Positions 44,359-53,499 of a DNA stretch of 64,000 nt are shown here, one piece after another (within the stretch, counting starts at the first letter, position 1; each line of letters starts with the position of its first letter). The notes beneath the pieces are model-generated. The model saw only the letters and a program-made list of their open reading frames with translations, had not been told where the DNA came from and did not search any database. Location: the NCBI RefSeq assembly GCF_018596335.1, contig NZ_JAHEPS010000011.1:1-64000 (forward strand). Reading direction: 5' to 3'. Position numbers and translations under genes: made by a program. The stretch comes from Shewanella jiangmenensis (lineage in GTDB: Bacteria; Pseudomonadota; Gammaproteobacteria; Enterobacterales; Shewanellaceae).

Positions 44359-47300
44359 TCAGCCCATAGCCAATTTCGCAGCCTGTTGCCACATAAAGTT
44401 CGGCATAGGGTCTTTTAATCTCCAAGTGATACTCATAGGCTGAGAACCTGTATGTGATACATATTCCACTTCACCGAAATTGACAAAACCCATAGTACGA
44501 CCGTGTTCATCTTTGGTTTGCTCACGAACAAACAAAAACAGGCGTTTACCAATTGTTTGATGTTGTATGTATTCCAAACCACGCCCTTTGTCCGGCCTCG
44601 CACTGTTTTGTGATTGCCAATGAAAAAGGTGTTCGTTAATCGCGTAATCGTGATACATGGTGGTAGGCGAAAACTGCTTTTCATTTTTGTCTAAAGTGAC
44701 GAACATTAGTTCAATGTTCTGGTCTTTAGGCACAAATACACCTTCTCGCGCTGGAGGTTGACGTTCAAACGTTGTAGCCCCAAATGCAACCAATATTTGT
44801 TCACGCGCATAGCGCGCATGCAACTTTAATGAAACCTCAGGCAGAGAATGCATTGTCCGCTGCTCGTGCTTAGTCTGTGCTAGTTGCCAATTTAAAACGT
44901 CCAATAACTCTACTTTTAGCTCACGAGAATTTAGATTGGCTAAGCTCTGTTCAATAGAATCAAACCCACATTCTGACCCAGTTTGCTGCCAGAAGTCGTA
45001 ATGACACATTAAAGCATAACGATGACTCAATTCCCCTATGGAAAAGTTGGTATAGCAGAGCTGCTTTAAGAAACTCAGATAAGAGTGATCATCGCAGGTC
45101 AAAATTCGATTATGGATGGCCTTTCTAAATATATTCAGCAGTTTTTCATCTAGTGTATTTTCATTAACTTCATCTTTGGCTTTTTGAACAAGCTCAGACC
45201 AACTACCGCGTTTATAGAGTTCATTAAGATCAATATGCGGGTTTAGTGTTAAGAAGTTCGAGAGTGTTAACGGCAGTGTAGAATGCTGTGGATACTGTCG
45301 TATCATCGCAACTAGGCGATTTGGCGTAAGCGAAGCTTTGCGAATATTGCTGAGCACCATTTCTTGAGTGAGCTTACTCAACTCAATTCGACAGCCAAGT
45401 GGTGCATGAGGAAAGCCTTGCCTTATTTCATCACTGATAGCGCGATGACCTTTACCAATTAACGCTCTAAATTTATTTGAAAAATCATATTCTGGGTGTG
45501 AGTTACCAACAAAGTCCAGTACGGTGCAGCACTCTTTCCCCTCAGCTAAGCGCAATCCACGCCCTAGCTGTTGCAAGAAAATAGTTAAACTTTCTGTTGG
45601 CCGCAAAAACAGTAAGGTATCGACTTCGGGAATATCGACACCTTCGTTGAAGATATCAACCACACAAAGCACGTTAATGTTTCCAGAGCGAATAGCTTGC
45701 TGCTTTTTTTGCCGATCGTTTCTGTTATCACTAGTCAGCACATCAGCATTGACCCCTTTCAGTAAAAATTGCTTTGCCATGTATTGCGCATGCTCTTTAC
45801 TCACGCAAAAAGCTAAGGCCTTCATTTTTCTTGTATCGGTAATTATCTCCTGCATACTCAGCAAGATCTTGTTAAAACGGACTTGATTGTGGGTGTAAAG
45901 ATTAGTCAGTTGAGCAATGTCGTAACGCCCCCGACTCCACGCAATGTCGCGAAGATCAGTATCATCATCAATACCAAAATACTGAAAAGGACAAAGATGG
46001 CGGCGATTAATCGCTTCAGGCAAACGAATTTCAGCCGCAACCACACCGCAGAAATCCACTAAAATATCACCACCATCATGTCTCTCCGGTGTTGCAGTCA
46101 AGCCGAGTAATATTGCGGGTGAAAAATATTCCAATACCGGGCGATAAATATTTGCAGCAATATGATGAACTTCATCTATAACTATGTAGTCATAAAAGTT
46201 TGAAGTCAGGTTAAGTTGACTCAGATTATTGTTCAGTGTCTGAATTGAGACAAACAACTGCCGATAATGATTCGGCTTATGCAAACCAACCCACAACTCG
46301 CCAAATTGACCATTGCGTAAAACACCACGATAAGCTTCTCTCGCTTGTTTTAGGATTTCTTCTCGGTGCGCGACAAATAAGAAATTTGCTTGCGGCTTCT
46401 GTTTAATAAAGCGTGAAAAATCAAAAGCTGAAATCAGGGTTTTTCCAGTACCTGTTGCTGCGACGACCAAATTGCGAAACCGCAGGTGAACACTACGCTC
46501 AACCGCTAGTTGTTCCAAAATATCGCTTTGATGAGGGAACGGGGATATATCAAAGAAGTGTGTAGCGCTACACTCATAATCACCACACTGCTGACTCAAG
46601 GCTTTGTTGAGTTTTTCGCGACTCGTTGTATCACCATCAAAATGTTCAAAATCATTGGATTCCCAATAGGTTTCAAAGGTACTCAATGACTTATTAATAA
46701 TGTGTGGAATTTCTTGAGACGTAATTTTTAAATTCCACTCCAGACCATTTGTTAACGCTGAATGGGAAAGGTTGGAAGACCCGATATAGCCGGTGTGGTA
46801 GCCAGTGTCTCGCAAGAAAAGGTAGCTCTTTGCATGTAGACGCTCACGCTCGGAGTTGTAACTCAACTTCACTTCGGTATTCGGTAAACTGGCCAAATAC
46901 TCAACAGCTTTGGCGTCCGTAGCCCCCATATATGAGGTAGTAATTATTTTTAGCTCGCGACCACTTGCAGTAAACTCTTCCAACTCTTTTCGAAAGATTC
47001 GGATTCCGGCCCACTTAATGAATGACACTAGCCAGTAAATTTTATCCGCAGATAGAATTTCTCTTTTTAATTCAGATTCAAGAGACAATCCGGCATTGCT
47101 GCCACAAAAGAGCTCACTTTGAGTTAAACCTGTCAGCGGGAATATGTCGTTTATGTACTTTTTAAAATCAGCTGAAACAGGATTTTTAAGTTCATATAAT
47201 GCAGTAAGAATTTTTCCTTGACTAACAAGCAAATTATCTTCGATAAAATCGTCATCTTGAATTTGTGTTTTTAGCCATAAAAGCAACTGATTGGAAAAGG

Positions 47301-47499
47301 CAATTTGCTGTTGCAACCGATCATCACCCGTAGGGACAGAGTCAATTGCGTATTGAAGAATGTTTGCTAAGAAGCGGGATAACCACGTTGATGCTTCGCT
47401 ACTATTAAGCTCTCGCTCACCCACATAAAATTGCTCTCGGTCAATTCGACTAGCTATAAGCTGCGTTATAAGCTGCTCATAGATCCCAACTTGTTGCAT
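44359..47499 (-). CDS. PLD-nuclease / DEAD helicase / DUF3427 protein
   Basis: A 1046-aa defence-type protein. A phospholipase D-like nuclease motif is visible at ~235-255 (RLHAKSYLFLRD with GSSNLS). The SF2 helicase follows: Walker A VVAATGTGKT (~350), motif II VIDEVHH, LGLTATPERHDGGD, and FNEGVDIPEVDTLLFLRP with QLGRGLR. The C-terminal half is DUF3427-like. AGGGAA precedes the ATG. Proteins of this build often accompany methyltransferases and Vsr in restriction-like loci; here only a vsr remnant remains. The gene is AT-richer than the flanking core, in line with transfer. It looks intact. Confidence 0.92.
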   Translation of the reverse strand: MQQVGIYEQLITQLIASRIDREQFYVGERELNSSEASTWLSRFLANILQYAIDSVPTGDDRLQQQIAFSNQLLLWLKTQIQDDDFIEDNLLVSQGKILTALYELKNPVSADFKKYINDIFPLTGLTQSELFCGSNAGLSLESELKREILSADKIYWLVSFIKWAGIRIFRKELEEFTASGRELKIITTSYMGATDAKAVEYLASLPNTEVKLSYNSERERLHAKSYLFLRDTGYHTGYIGSSNLSHSALTNGLEWNLKITSQEIPHIINKSLSTFETYWESNDFEHFDGDTTSREKLNKALSQQCGDYECSATHFFDISPFPHQSDILEQLAVERSVHLRFRNLVVAATGTGKTLISAFDFSRFIKQKPQANFLFVAHREEILKQAREAYRGVLRNGQFGELWVGLHKPNHYRQLFVSIQTLNNNLSQLNLTSNFYDYIVIDEVHHIAANIYRPVLEYFSPAILLGLTATPERHDGGDILVDFCGVVAAEIRLPEAINRRHLCPFQYFGIDDDTDLRDIAWSRGRYDIAQLTNLYTHNQVRFNKILLSMQEIITDTRKMKALAFCVSKEHAQYMAKQFLLKGVNADVLTSDNRNDRQKKQQAIRSGNINVLCVVDIFNEGVDIPEVDTLLFLRPTESLTIFLQQLGRGLRLAEGKECCTVLDFVGNSHPEYDFSNKFRALIGKGHRAISDEIRQGFPHAPLGCRIELSKLTQEMVLSNIRKASLTPNRLVAMIRQYPQHSTLPLTLSNFLTLNPHIDLNELYKRGSWSELVQKAKDEVNENTLDEKLLNIFRKAIHNRILTCDDHSYLSFLKQLCYTNFSIGELSHRYALMCHYDFWQQTGSECGFDSIEQSLANLNSRELKVELLDVLNWQLAQTKHEQRTMHSLPEVSLKLHARYAREQILVAFGATTFERQPPAREGVFVPKDQNIELMFVTLDKNEKQFSPTTMYHDYAINEHLFHWQSQNSARPDKGRGLEYIQHQTIGKRLFLFVREQTKDEHGRTMGFVNFGEVEYVSHTGSQPMSITWRLKDPMPNFMWQQAAKLAMG

Positions 47500-47801
47500 A
47501 CGTTCCCTTTATAGTCTCAAGCACCTTTCAGCCGCATACTATCTCACGTTTGCAACCCTTCGCCTAAGAATTACCCTTCCCTGTATAAAGATTCGTGGGA
47601 ATAACACGTCACTCCCAGATTGCACTGCACTCTAATCCCGCTCGAAGCGGCTGAGGGTGTTGCTGAAAATGGCATAGCGAGGCATGGATGCCGACGCAGC
47701 GCCAGTCGAATCAGGGAAGAGCGTCTGGCGCGTTAGCCAATTTTCAGCATAAGCCCGAAGGAGTTGTCCGTTTCGTCGCGGGTCGCAGGGGGATTGGACA
47801 A
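47500..47801. other. Intergenic region upstream of the helicase gene
   Basis: About 300 bp. The first part holds the helicase promoter. From about 47630 the composition changes to GC-rich sequence leading into a hairpin cluster. A 108-codon frame on the minus strand (to 47958) overlaps the VOC gene end and has no protein-like features, so no gene is called. Confidence 0.45.
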
Positions 47802-47891
47802 GGGGGCAAGTCGATACTGCCCCCTTTCCTCGGGTGTGGGTTGAAAACCCGCGACCTTCCGGCCGCTGCAAGCGGCCAGTCCCGCAGGGAC
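47802..47891. repeat. Cluster of four short hairpins
   Basis: In 90 bp there are GGGGGCA/TGCCCCC, GGGTT/AACCC, GGCCGCT-GCA-AGCGGCC and GTCCC-GCA-GGGAC. The array lies just after the VOC gene stop and looks like a mosaic intergenic repeat or a multi-hairpin 3' end. Function is unknown. Confidence 0.6.
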
Positions 47892-47899
47892 GAAAACTC

Positions 47900-48403
47900 T
47901 CAGCCTGTATAGGCGCCACTCGAATAGTGCAACTCATAACTGTGGCTGTAGATCTCAAGGATATTCCCGAAAGGATCTTCCATATAAATCATGCGATAAG
48001 GCTTTTCACCCGGGTAATAGTAGCGCGGGGCTTTCATGCGCTTTTTACCGCCAGCGGCGACGATTTTCTCGGCCAGGCCTTCGACATCCGGGTCTTGTAC
48101 ACAGAAGTGGAAGATACCGGTTTTCCAGTATTCGAAGTTGTTTTCCGGGTTCTCCTGATTTTTGAACTCGAACAGTTCAACGCCGATACGATCGCCGGTA
48201 GACAGGTGGGCGATGCGAAAACGCTCCCAGCCGGGGCCAAAAACATCGGTACACATTTCACCTATGGCCGAATCGTCCTCCACCACGTCGGTAGGCGGCA
48301 TGATGAGATACCAGCCGAGCACTTCGGTGTAAAACTTTACCGCGGCCTCAAGGTCGGGCACTGAAATACCTATGTGGGAAAAGCTGCGTGGATATGTGTG
48401 CAT
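47900..48403 (-). CDS. VOC-family (glyoxalase-like) metalloprotein
   Basis: A 167-aa protein from the ATG with GAGG upstream; an upstream in-frame start at 48427 lacks support. Two beta-alpha-beta-beta-beta halves are visible: FSHIGISVPDLEAAVKFYTE with GVELFEF, and IFHFCVQDPDVEGLAEKI with DPFGNILEIYS. His/Glu ligands (H in FSHIG, E in VELFE, H in IFHFC, E in ILEIY) suit a metal site. Reaction unknown; it is annotated as lactoylglutathione-lyase-like by pattern only. It is divergent from the LysR gene. Confidence 0.88.
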   Translation of the reverse strand: MHTYPRSFSHIGISVPDLEAAVKFYTEVLGWYLIMPPTDVVEDDSAIGEMCTDVFGPGWERFRIAHLSTGDRIGVELFEFKNQENPENNFEYWKTGIFHFCVQDPDVEGLAEKIVAAGGKKRMKAPRYYYPGEKPYRMIYMEDPFGNILEIYSHSYELHYSSGAYTG

Positions 48404-48706
48404 GGCTAACCTCGTTGTGGAAATCATCTAGTTAAACAGGAGGGGCAATGGCTGCGGCATTGCCCGATGCACAAAGAGTACGCCTGAGATAGCCCAATGA
48501 AAAATTATCATATATTCTGACTTTAATAATTTTTTGTTATCCAAATTTCCAGCCTGCAAAACGCGGCCTATGACAATAAAAGCGGCCTGACTTTATGGTT
48601 AGCTTTAGCGCAGTGACGCATAAAGCGCAGCGGCAAAGCATAGAGAGCAGCGGCGACTCGGCGTAAAACGCCAAGCTGGAAATCAGACCCATTGAGAGCG
48701 GATATC
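48404..48706. other. Intergenic region between the VOC and LysR genes
   Basis: About 300 bp between divergent genes, without a reading frame of note. An AT-rich core (~48497-48545) is the likely promoter zone. LysR regulators often act on a divergent neighbour, so an operator for the VOC gene may lie here, but no T-N11-A box was identified with confidence. Confidence 0.45.
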
Positions 48707-49741
48707 ATGCTTAACCCACTGTGGCTTAAGACCTTTGTCACCCTGGTCGACACCGGACACTTCACCCAAACGGCGAGCAAGCTGTTTATGACCCAGCCCG
48801 GGGTAAGCCAGCACCTGAATAAGCTCGAGCAGGCCTGTGGCCACCAGCTGCTTATTCGCAGCCGCAGTGGCATAGAGCTGACCGAAGCGGGTTCGCGGCT
48901 GTATCAGTACGCACTCGAGCAGGCCAAAGCCGAGGCGGCGCTGCTTGGCAGTTTGGATGAAGACAACCCCTACAGCGGCGTATGTCGCCTCGCCTGTTCA
49001 GGCGCGCTGGCGCAGCTGCTCTACCCCCGGCTTTTGGCGCTGCAGGCCGAGCATCCCGCACTTAAGGTGCATGTTGAAGCGGCGCCCAATGCCCGCATCA
49101 TCAATGAGGTTCAGCAGGGCGAAAAAGACCTTGGCATTATCACGGCGCCGCCACCGAGGGGACTGTTTAATGAAGTTGAAATAGGCACTCAGGCGCTGTG
49201 TCTGGTGCTGCCGGCAAGCGCCAAAGAGGTTAGAGAAACCAAAGAGAAAGAAGAAAGCAGCGCCAGCGCCGAGACCAGAACAAGTGCCAACGTCAGTACC
49301 AGTGCCAATGACAGCGCTAGTGCCAACGCGAAAAGCCCCGACCTGCCCTCAATTGCCGAGCTCAAGGCGCTCGGGCTTATCAGCCACCCGGATGCGGCCC
49401 ATTATCTGTCGCTGTTTTTTGCCCACAGTAAGCACGAAGGCTATCAAAATGCCTTTGCTGAAGACTTCCCTGTCAGCAGTTATATCAACCAGTTAGGGCA
49501 AATCCTGTTACCTGTGTCCCTTGGGCTTGGCTTTACCGTGCTGCCGCTGTCGGTGGCCGCAGCTTTCAGCGACCAGACAAAGCTCAGCCTGTTTGTTGGC
49601 AAAGAGCGGGTGTTTGAGCCGCTTTACCTTATTCACAAGCGCCAGCGGCAACTGCCCGCCCGATTTGATACCATCAAGGCGCTTATTCAGTCGGAACTTA
49701 TTCAGGCGGCGCTTGCAGCAGGTACTCGCCAAGGCGACTGA
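48707..49741 (+). CDS. LysR-family regulator with low-complexity insert
   Basis: A 344-aa regulator. The N-terminal HTH is typical (LKTFVTLVDTGHFTQTASKL, TQPGVSQHLNKLEQACG). The effector domain begins near residue 90. Around residues 175-215 lies an inserted Ser/Ala/Asn/Glu-rich segment (EKEESSASAETRTSANVS and similar) made of repeated AGTGCCAA-type units, in a position where relatives have a short hinge between effector subdomains. Length is otherwise normal (~300 aa). The ATG at 48707 is the first matching the family N-terminus. It may regulate the VOC gene or the sulfotransferase gene 48 bp downstream. Confidence 0.9.
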   Translation: MLNPLWLKTFVTLVDTGHFTQTASKLFMTQPGVSQHLNKLEQACGHQLLIRSRSGIELTEAGSRLYQYALEQAKAEAALLGSLDEDNPYSGVCRLACSGALAQLLYPRLLALQAEHPALKVHVEAAPNARIINEVQQGEKDLGIITAPPPRGLFNEVEIGTQALCLVLPASAKEVRETKEKEESSASAETRTSANVSTSANDSASANAKSPDLPSIAELKALGLISHPDAAHYLSLFFAHSKHEGYQNAFAEDFPVSSYINQLGQILLPVSLGLGFTVLPLSVAAAFSDQTKLSLFVGKERVFEPLYLIHKRQRQLPARFDTIKALIQSELIQAALAAGTRQGD

Positions 49742-49789
49742 AGCAGAAAGCAAAAGCCACCAAAGCGCGCCCAAACCGAGCGATATTCG

Positions 49790-50503
49790 ATGAGTCAGCC
49801 ATTCAACAAAATTTTTATTATCGGCCTGCCCCGCAGTGGCACCACCAGTGTGTGTGTGGCGCTGCTGGAGGCCACGCCCAAAGCCGGACGTGCGCCGCTC
49901 AAGGTGGCGCACATGGCCTTTACCAAGGCGAGCTTCGAGGCGGCCGATGCCATTGCCGATGCGCCCGTGTTCAGTGACTATCAAAAGCTCGACAAACTCT
50001 ACCCCGGCAGTAAGTTTGTTTACCTTGAGCGCACAATCGATAGTTGGCTGCCATCGATGCAACGATTACTGGAGCGCATGCTGCCAAAGCTTGACCCAAC
50101 CGCCAAAGGCGCGTTTCACCCCCAGCTGCGGCGCAGTTTTAATGAAGTGTTTGAGCTACATAAGGCCTTTAATCCGCCGCCAACCTTTAATCCGCCACCA
50201 AATAGCCACTTTAATATTCTCGCCGATGCGCACCTGAGCCTGTGCTTTATAAGGCATGAGCAGCAGGTGGATAGCTACTTTGCAGGACGTGACGATTTAC
50301 TTAAACTAAACCCCGCCGCGCCCGGCGCGCTGGCGGCGCTGCACCGCTTTTTGGATCTGGCAGAGCTTGATGACGATACCCCCTTCCCGCACCTGAATCA
50401 GGCCGGCAGAGTGGCAGGGTTTGATGAATTCAAGCACCCGAACAAGGTGCCGGCGGAGCTTTCCGGCCCCGAGCGGCGCGCGTTTTTTGCCTATGGGAAA
50501 TAG
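49790..50503 (+). CDS. Sulfotransferase-family protein
   Basis: A 237-aa protein. The PAPS-binding P-loop is KIFIIGLPRSGTTSV (~8-22), followed by the 3'-phosphate-type segment KFVYLERTIDSWLPSM (~75-90). A small duplication, FNPPPTFNPPPN, occurs near residue 130. The substrate is unknown. It follows the LysR gene closely and may be cotranscribed. A more distant P-loop hydrolase is the alternative. Confidence 0.8.
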   Translation: MSQPFNKIFIIGLPRSGTTSVCVALLEATPKAGRAPLKVAHMAFTKASFEAADAIADAPVFSDYQKLDKLYPGSKFVYLERTIDSWLPSMQRLLERMLPKLDPTAKGAFHPQLRRSFNEVFELHKAFNPPPTFNPPPNSHFNILADAHLSLCFIRHEQQVDSYFAGRDDLLKLNPAAPGALAALHRFLDLAELDDDTPFPHLNQAGRVAGFDEFKHPNKVPAELSGPERRAFFAYGK

Positions 50504-50578
50504 AGGTTCTGGATTCCAGATTCCAGGTTCTAGGCTCTAAGTTCCAGGTTCTAAACTCTGGATTCTAGACGCTAGCTT
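50504..50578. repeat. TTCTAG/TTCCAG degenerate repeat tract
   Basis: About 75 bp of near-repeats such as GGTTCTGGATTCCAG, GGTTCTAGG and GGATTCTAGACGC between two convergent genes. Related to the tract at 43753-43815. No reading frame. Role unknown. Confidence 0.6.
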
Positions 50579-52030
50579 CTACTCCCCTTCTCCCGGGCGC
50601 TTTCGCACCACGGTCAGAAAGTCCAGCGCGACGCCACTGATGGCGTTAAAGCCGCGAATGCGAAACACCAGCTGCAGCAACTTAGGTCTTGGCCGCAGTT
50701 TGGGCTCTACCGAGCGCGGGATAAACCACAGGGTCACAAAAGTGCGCAGCACAGTTGAGACCAAAAACACCACAAAGATAGGGCTGCCAAGCTGCCAGCC
50801 GCTGACATCCATAAACGCCTGGGCGTGGGTCGCGATATAGCCGCCCACCATGGCGCCCACAAACACCAGTGCGGCGCTGAGTGCCGACTGCACCGCCGCA
50901 TAACTGGCAAAGTCGGAGCGATAGGGGCGAATGTCGTACAGGTAATTGGCGGTACTTAGAGTAAAGCCGCTCCAGGCAAAGCCGGAAAACGCCTGAATAG
51001 CCAGAATGTACAAATAGTTATCCGAAAACAGCCACAACAGCGGCAGGCTGGGAATAAGGCTTGAGGTGATAATCATCACCAGCCGGTTGCCATAAAGGTC
51101 GCTGAAACGGCCCCAGGCTTTAAGGGTAACAAACTGGGTCAGAATCGAGGCCACGCTGGCACCGACAAACTCCAGATAACTGAAGTGCAGCTCTTCGAGC
51201 ATATACACGGCAAAAAACGGTGCTGAGATGGCCACCATGGCCTGCATTCCCGCCACAAACAGGCTGTAATGGCGAAAGGTGCTGTCTTTCCAGGCCTCTT
51301 TAGAGCTGCCAAGAGTTCGCACAAATACCCCGGGCGTGCGCGCCTCGCGCGGCTCAGGGTCGTGCATTTTCCAAAAAAGCCAGGCAGAGACCCAGCGCCC
51401 TATAGCGGCGATGGAAAACAGCAAGCTGAAACCGAGCCAGGCCATGCCAATACTGTCGGTAAAACTCAAAATGCCGCCACCGAGGAAAAACACCGTCAGC
51501 GACGAGGCCATGGTCAGCCGGGTGCGTGCCGCAAAAAAGGCGCCGCGGCGCCGCTCGGGTACGATAGCGCCCATCCAGGCCCGCCAGTGGGGCTGGATCA
51601 GATTGGTAAAGCCATGATAAAGCGCGGCAAGTGCAATAAAAATCCACACCCCATGCTCAGGGCCAGATGCCTTATCGCCGTGGGTGAACTGCGCCGCCAA
51701 CGCCCCCATGGCCAGCACCACCAGCGCCTGCAACGCAGCGCACAGACTGATAAACCATTTGCGGGCAAAGTGGCTGGCAAGCCACACCGACATTAACTGA
51801 CTGATGGCACCAAAAAGCTGCGGCAATCCGCTGACCCAGGCCATTTGCCCCAGGGTGGCACCGATAAAAATCGCGAAGGCATTGAAGAAGTTATCTGAGG
51901 TGGCGGTCATCGCCGACGAGGCCACCGCCTCCTGCTGGCTGCGCTTTAAGGTCAATCTGAGCCAGTGGCTGCGCTGTGTCCGGCGACCCGGGGTTTCAAC
52001 TGGCACGGTAGTGGTGGCAGAGCCTGACAT
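50579..52030 (-). CDS. MFS transporter
   Basis: A 483-aa major facilitator protein with about 12 membrane helices and a polar N-terminal tail (~1-40). Motif-like sequences include WLASHFARKWFISL after helix 2 and RFSDLYGNRLVMIITS after helix 8. Many relatives are annotated as sugar or peptide transporters, but the substrate cannot be read here. It lies 400 bp downstream of the NahK-like kinase operon on the same strand with a terminator between them, so it has its own promoter. Confidence 0.85.
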   Translation of the reverse strand: MSGSATTTVPVETPGRRTQRSHWLRLTLKRSQQEAVASSAMTATSDNFFNAFAIFIGATLGQMAWVSGLPQLFGAISQLMSVWLASHFARKWFISLCAALQALVVLAMGALAAQFTHGDKASGPEHGVWIFIALAALYHGFTNLIQPHWRAWMGAIVPERRRGAFFAARTRLTMASSLTVFFLGGGILSFTDSIGMAWLGFSLLFSIAAIGRWVSAWLFWKMHDPEPREARTPGVFVRTLGSSKEAWKDSTFRHYSLFVAGMQAMVAISAPFFAVYMLEELHFSYLEFVGASVASILTQFVTLKAWGRFSDLYGNRLVMIITSSLIPSLPLLWLFSDNYLYILAIQAFSGFAWSGFTLSTANYLYDIRPYRSDFASYAAVQSALSAALVFVGAMVGGYIATHAQAFMDVSGWQLGSPIFVVFLVSTVLRTFVTLWFIPRSVEPKLRPRPKLLQLVFRIRGFNAISGVALDFLTVVRKRPGEGE

Positions 52031-52389
52031 AATTCAGTGGATGGCGATCTCGGGGTGGGGAAATTATGGCCAGTTCTGTTGCGCCATGCAACCAGCGACG
52101 CTCTCACAACAAACCGCCAGCGCCACAGCGAGCATCGCAATCAGCAGCGAGCAGCCAACATCAAAGAACGCAGCGCATTCAGCACCAGCGTAATCAACAA
52201 GCTGAGTCTGTGTCTGCCTCGGGGATGAGCATGAGTCTGAATCGGATGTGGATCTGGGGCTGAGTCTGCATTGAAACGCAAGGCTAAAGCCAACTGACCT
52301 CACCAGCACTGGTTGCGACTAGGCAAGATTTTGCTCAGCCCAGCTTTTCGGCTTTTGTTTCGTTCAGGCAGTTGTTCAGCTACAAAATG
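52031..52389. other. Intergenic region upstream of the MFS gene
   Basis: About 360 bp with no credible gene. It must carry the MFS promoter. No operator or repeat stands out. Confidence 0.45.
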
Positions 52390-52415
52390 CAAACACCACC
52401 CGCAGGTGGTGTTTG
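52390..52415 (-). terminator. Terminator after the kinase gene
   Basis: Arms CAAACACCACC / GGTGGTGTTTG around a 4-base loop, 16 bp after the kinase stop, followed by CATTTT on the minus strand. Confidence 0.8.
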
Positions 52416-52431
52416 TTAAGCTTTGGAGCGC

Positions 52432-53499
52432 TTAGCAGCCGACGCAGGCTTTCAGCTCATCGGCCTGGGTCAGCAGGCTGCGATACAGGGTAAACTGATT
52501 GGCGGCGCGGTCGAGGTTGTGACCTTCGCGGTGCACATGGAAATACACATCGCCATTGAGGTGATCGGTCAGGAAGCGAATGCCAATCATCAGGCACATA
52601 ATGCGGGCACCAAGCCAGAGGCTGCTGCGCTCGGACTCCTGCATCACATCACCCAGCTCAGCCAGATAGCCGCGGCAAATGGCGGCAAAAATCGCCGGAC
52701 GCACCTGCACGCGGTCAAGATTGGTGCTGTCTTCGGCTTCGGGCGAGGTAAAGGTACGCACCATGTCGCCAAAGTCGTACATCAGATGGCCCTTCATGCA
52801 GGTGTCCAGATCGATGATGGCCATGGCAGAATCATCACGCTTATCAAAAAGCATGTTGTTGATTTTGGTGTCGTTATGGCAAACACGCAGCGGCAGCTTA
52901 GGCTCAAGCTCGGCAAGCTCATCCAAAAGCCCCTGCTGGCTCAGGGCAAAATCGACCCAGTCGCGGCAACCATCGAGACGACCGGCCTTATTGTCGCGCA
53001 CGGCCTGCTCGAGGGCGGCGATCCGGCCCGGCAGAAAGTGGAATTTTGGGATCACATCGCCAATCTGGGCGGCATCAAAATCGCACAGGGCGCGGGCAAA
53101 GTGGCCAAAGGCGCGGGCAGCCTGCTCGGCCTGCTCTTCATTGCCAACCACCTCGATGCTGCTTGAATGCTTAAGATAACGAATCGCGCGCCAGAAACCG
53201 GCTTCACCCAGATCCACCGCCAGCTCGCCCTCGGCAGTTACCTTGGGGCTGACGACCTTAAGGCCGTACTCGGCGCCTTCTTTTTCCCCCAGATGCTGGC
53301 TGATAAGACCGGCGTTTTCGACCAGCGTCCAGGGAGTCTTGAACACGTCAGTGTTGAGCTTTTGCAACACCATGTTGCCTTCGTCCCACGACACCAGATA
53401 TGTGTCGTTGATATGGCCATTGCCCAGCGGGGCAATCTTGGCAGCACTGCCTTCCAATCCATAGTGGGGCAGAACCTGCTGCCGGATAGTTTCAATCAC
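52432..53499 (-). CDS. NahK-like N-acetylhexosamine kinase (APH fold)
   Basis: A 355-aa aminoglycoside-phosphotransferase-fold kinase. The catalytic loop is RVCHNDTKINNMLFD and the metal motif AIIDLDTCMKGHLMYDFGDMVR, both close to bacterial N-acetylhexosamine 1-kinases. Translation starts at GTG in the sequence GTGATTGA, which overlaps the stop of the upstream nucleotidyltransferase gene by 8 bases. A kinase that makes sugar 1-phosphate and a nucleotidyltransferase that activates it form a plausible salvage pair. Substrate is inferred. Confidence 0.85.
   Translation of the reverse strand: MIETIRQQVLPHYGLEGSAAKIAPLGNGHINDTYLVSWDEGNMVLQKLNTDVFKTPWTLVENAGLISQHLGEKEGAEYGLKVVSPKVTAEGELAVDLGEAGFWRAIRYLKHSSSIEVVGNEEQAEQAARAFGHFARALCDFDAAQIGDVIPKFHFLPGRIAALEQAVRDNKAGRLDGCRDWVDFALSQQGLLDELAELEPKLPLRVCHNDTKINNMLFDKRDDSAMAIIDLDTCMKGHLMYDFGDMVRTFTSPEAEDSTNLDRVQVRPAIFAAICRGYLAELGDVMQESERSSLWLGARIMCLMIGIRFLTDHLNGDVYFHVHREGHNLDRAANQFTLYRSLLTQADELKACVGC

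Noticed and set aside
47632..47958. 108-codon minus-strand open frame
   Set aside because: Overlaps the VOC gene end and the hairpin cluster; composition is not protein-like.
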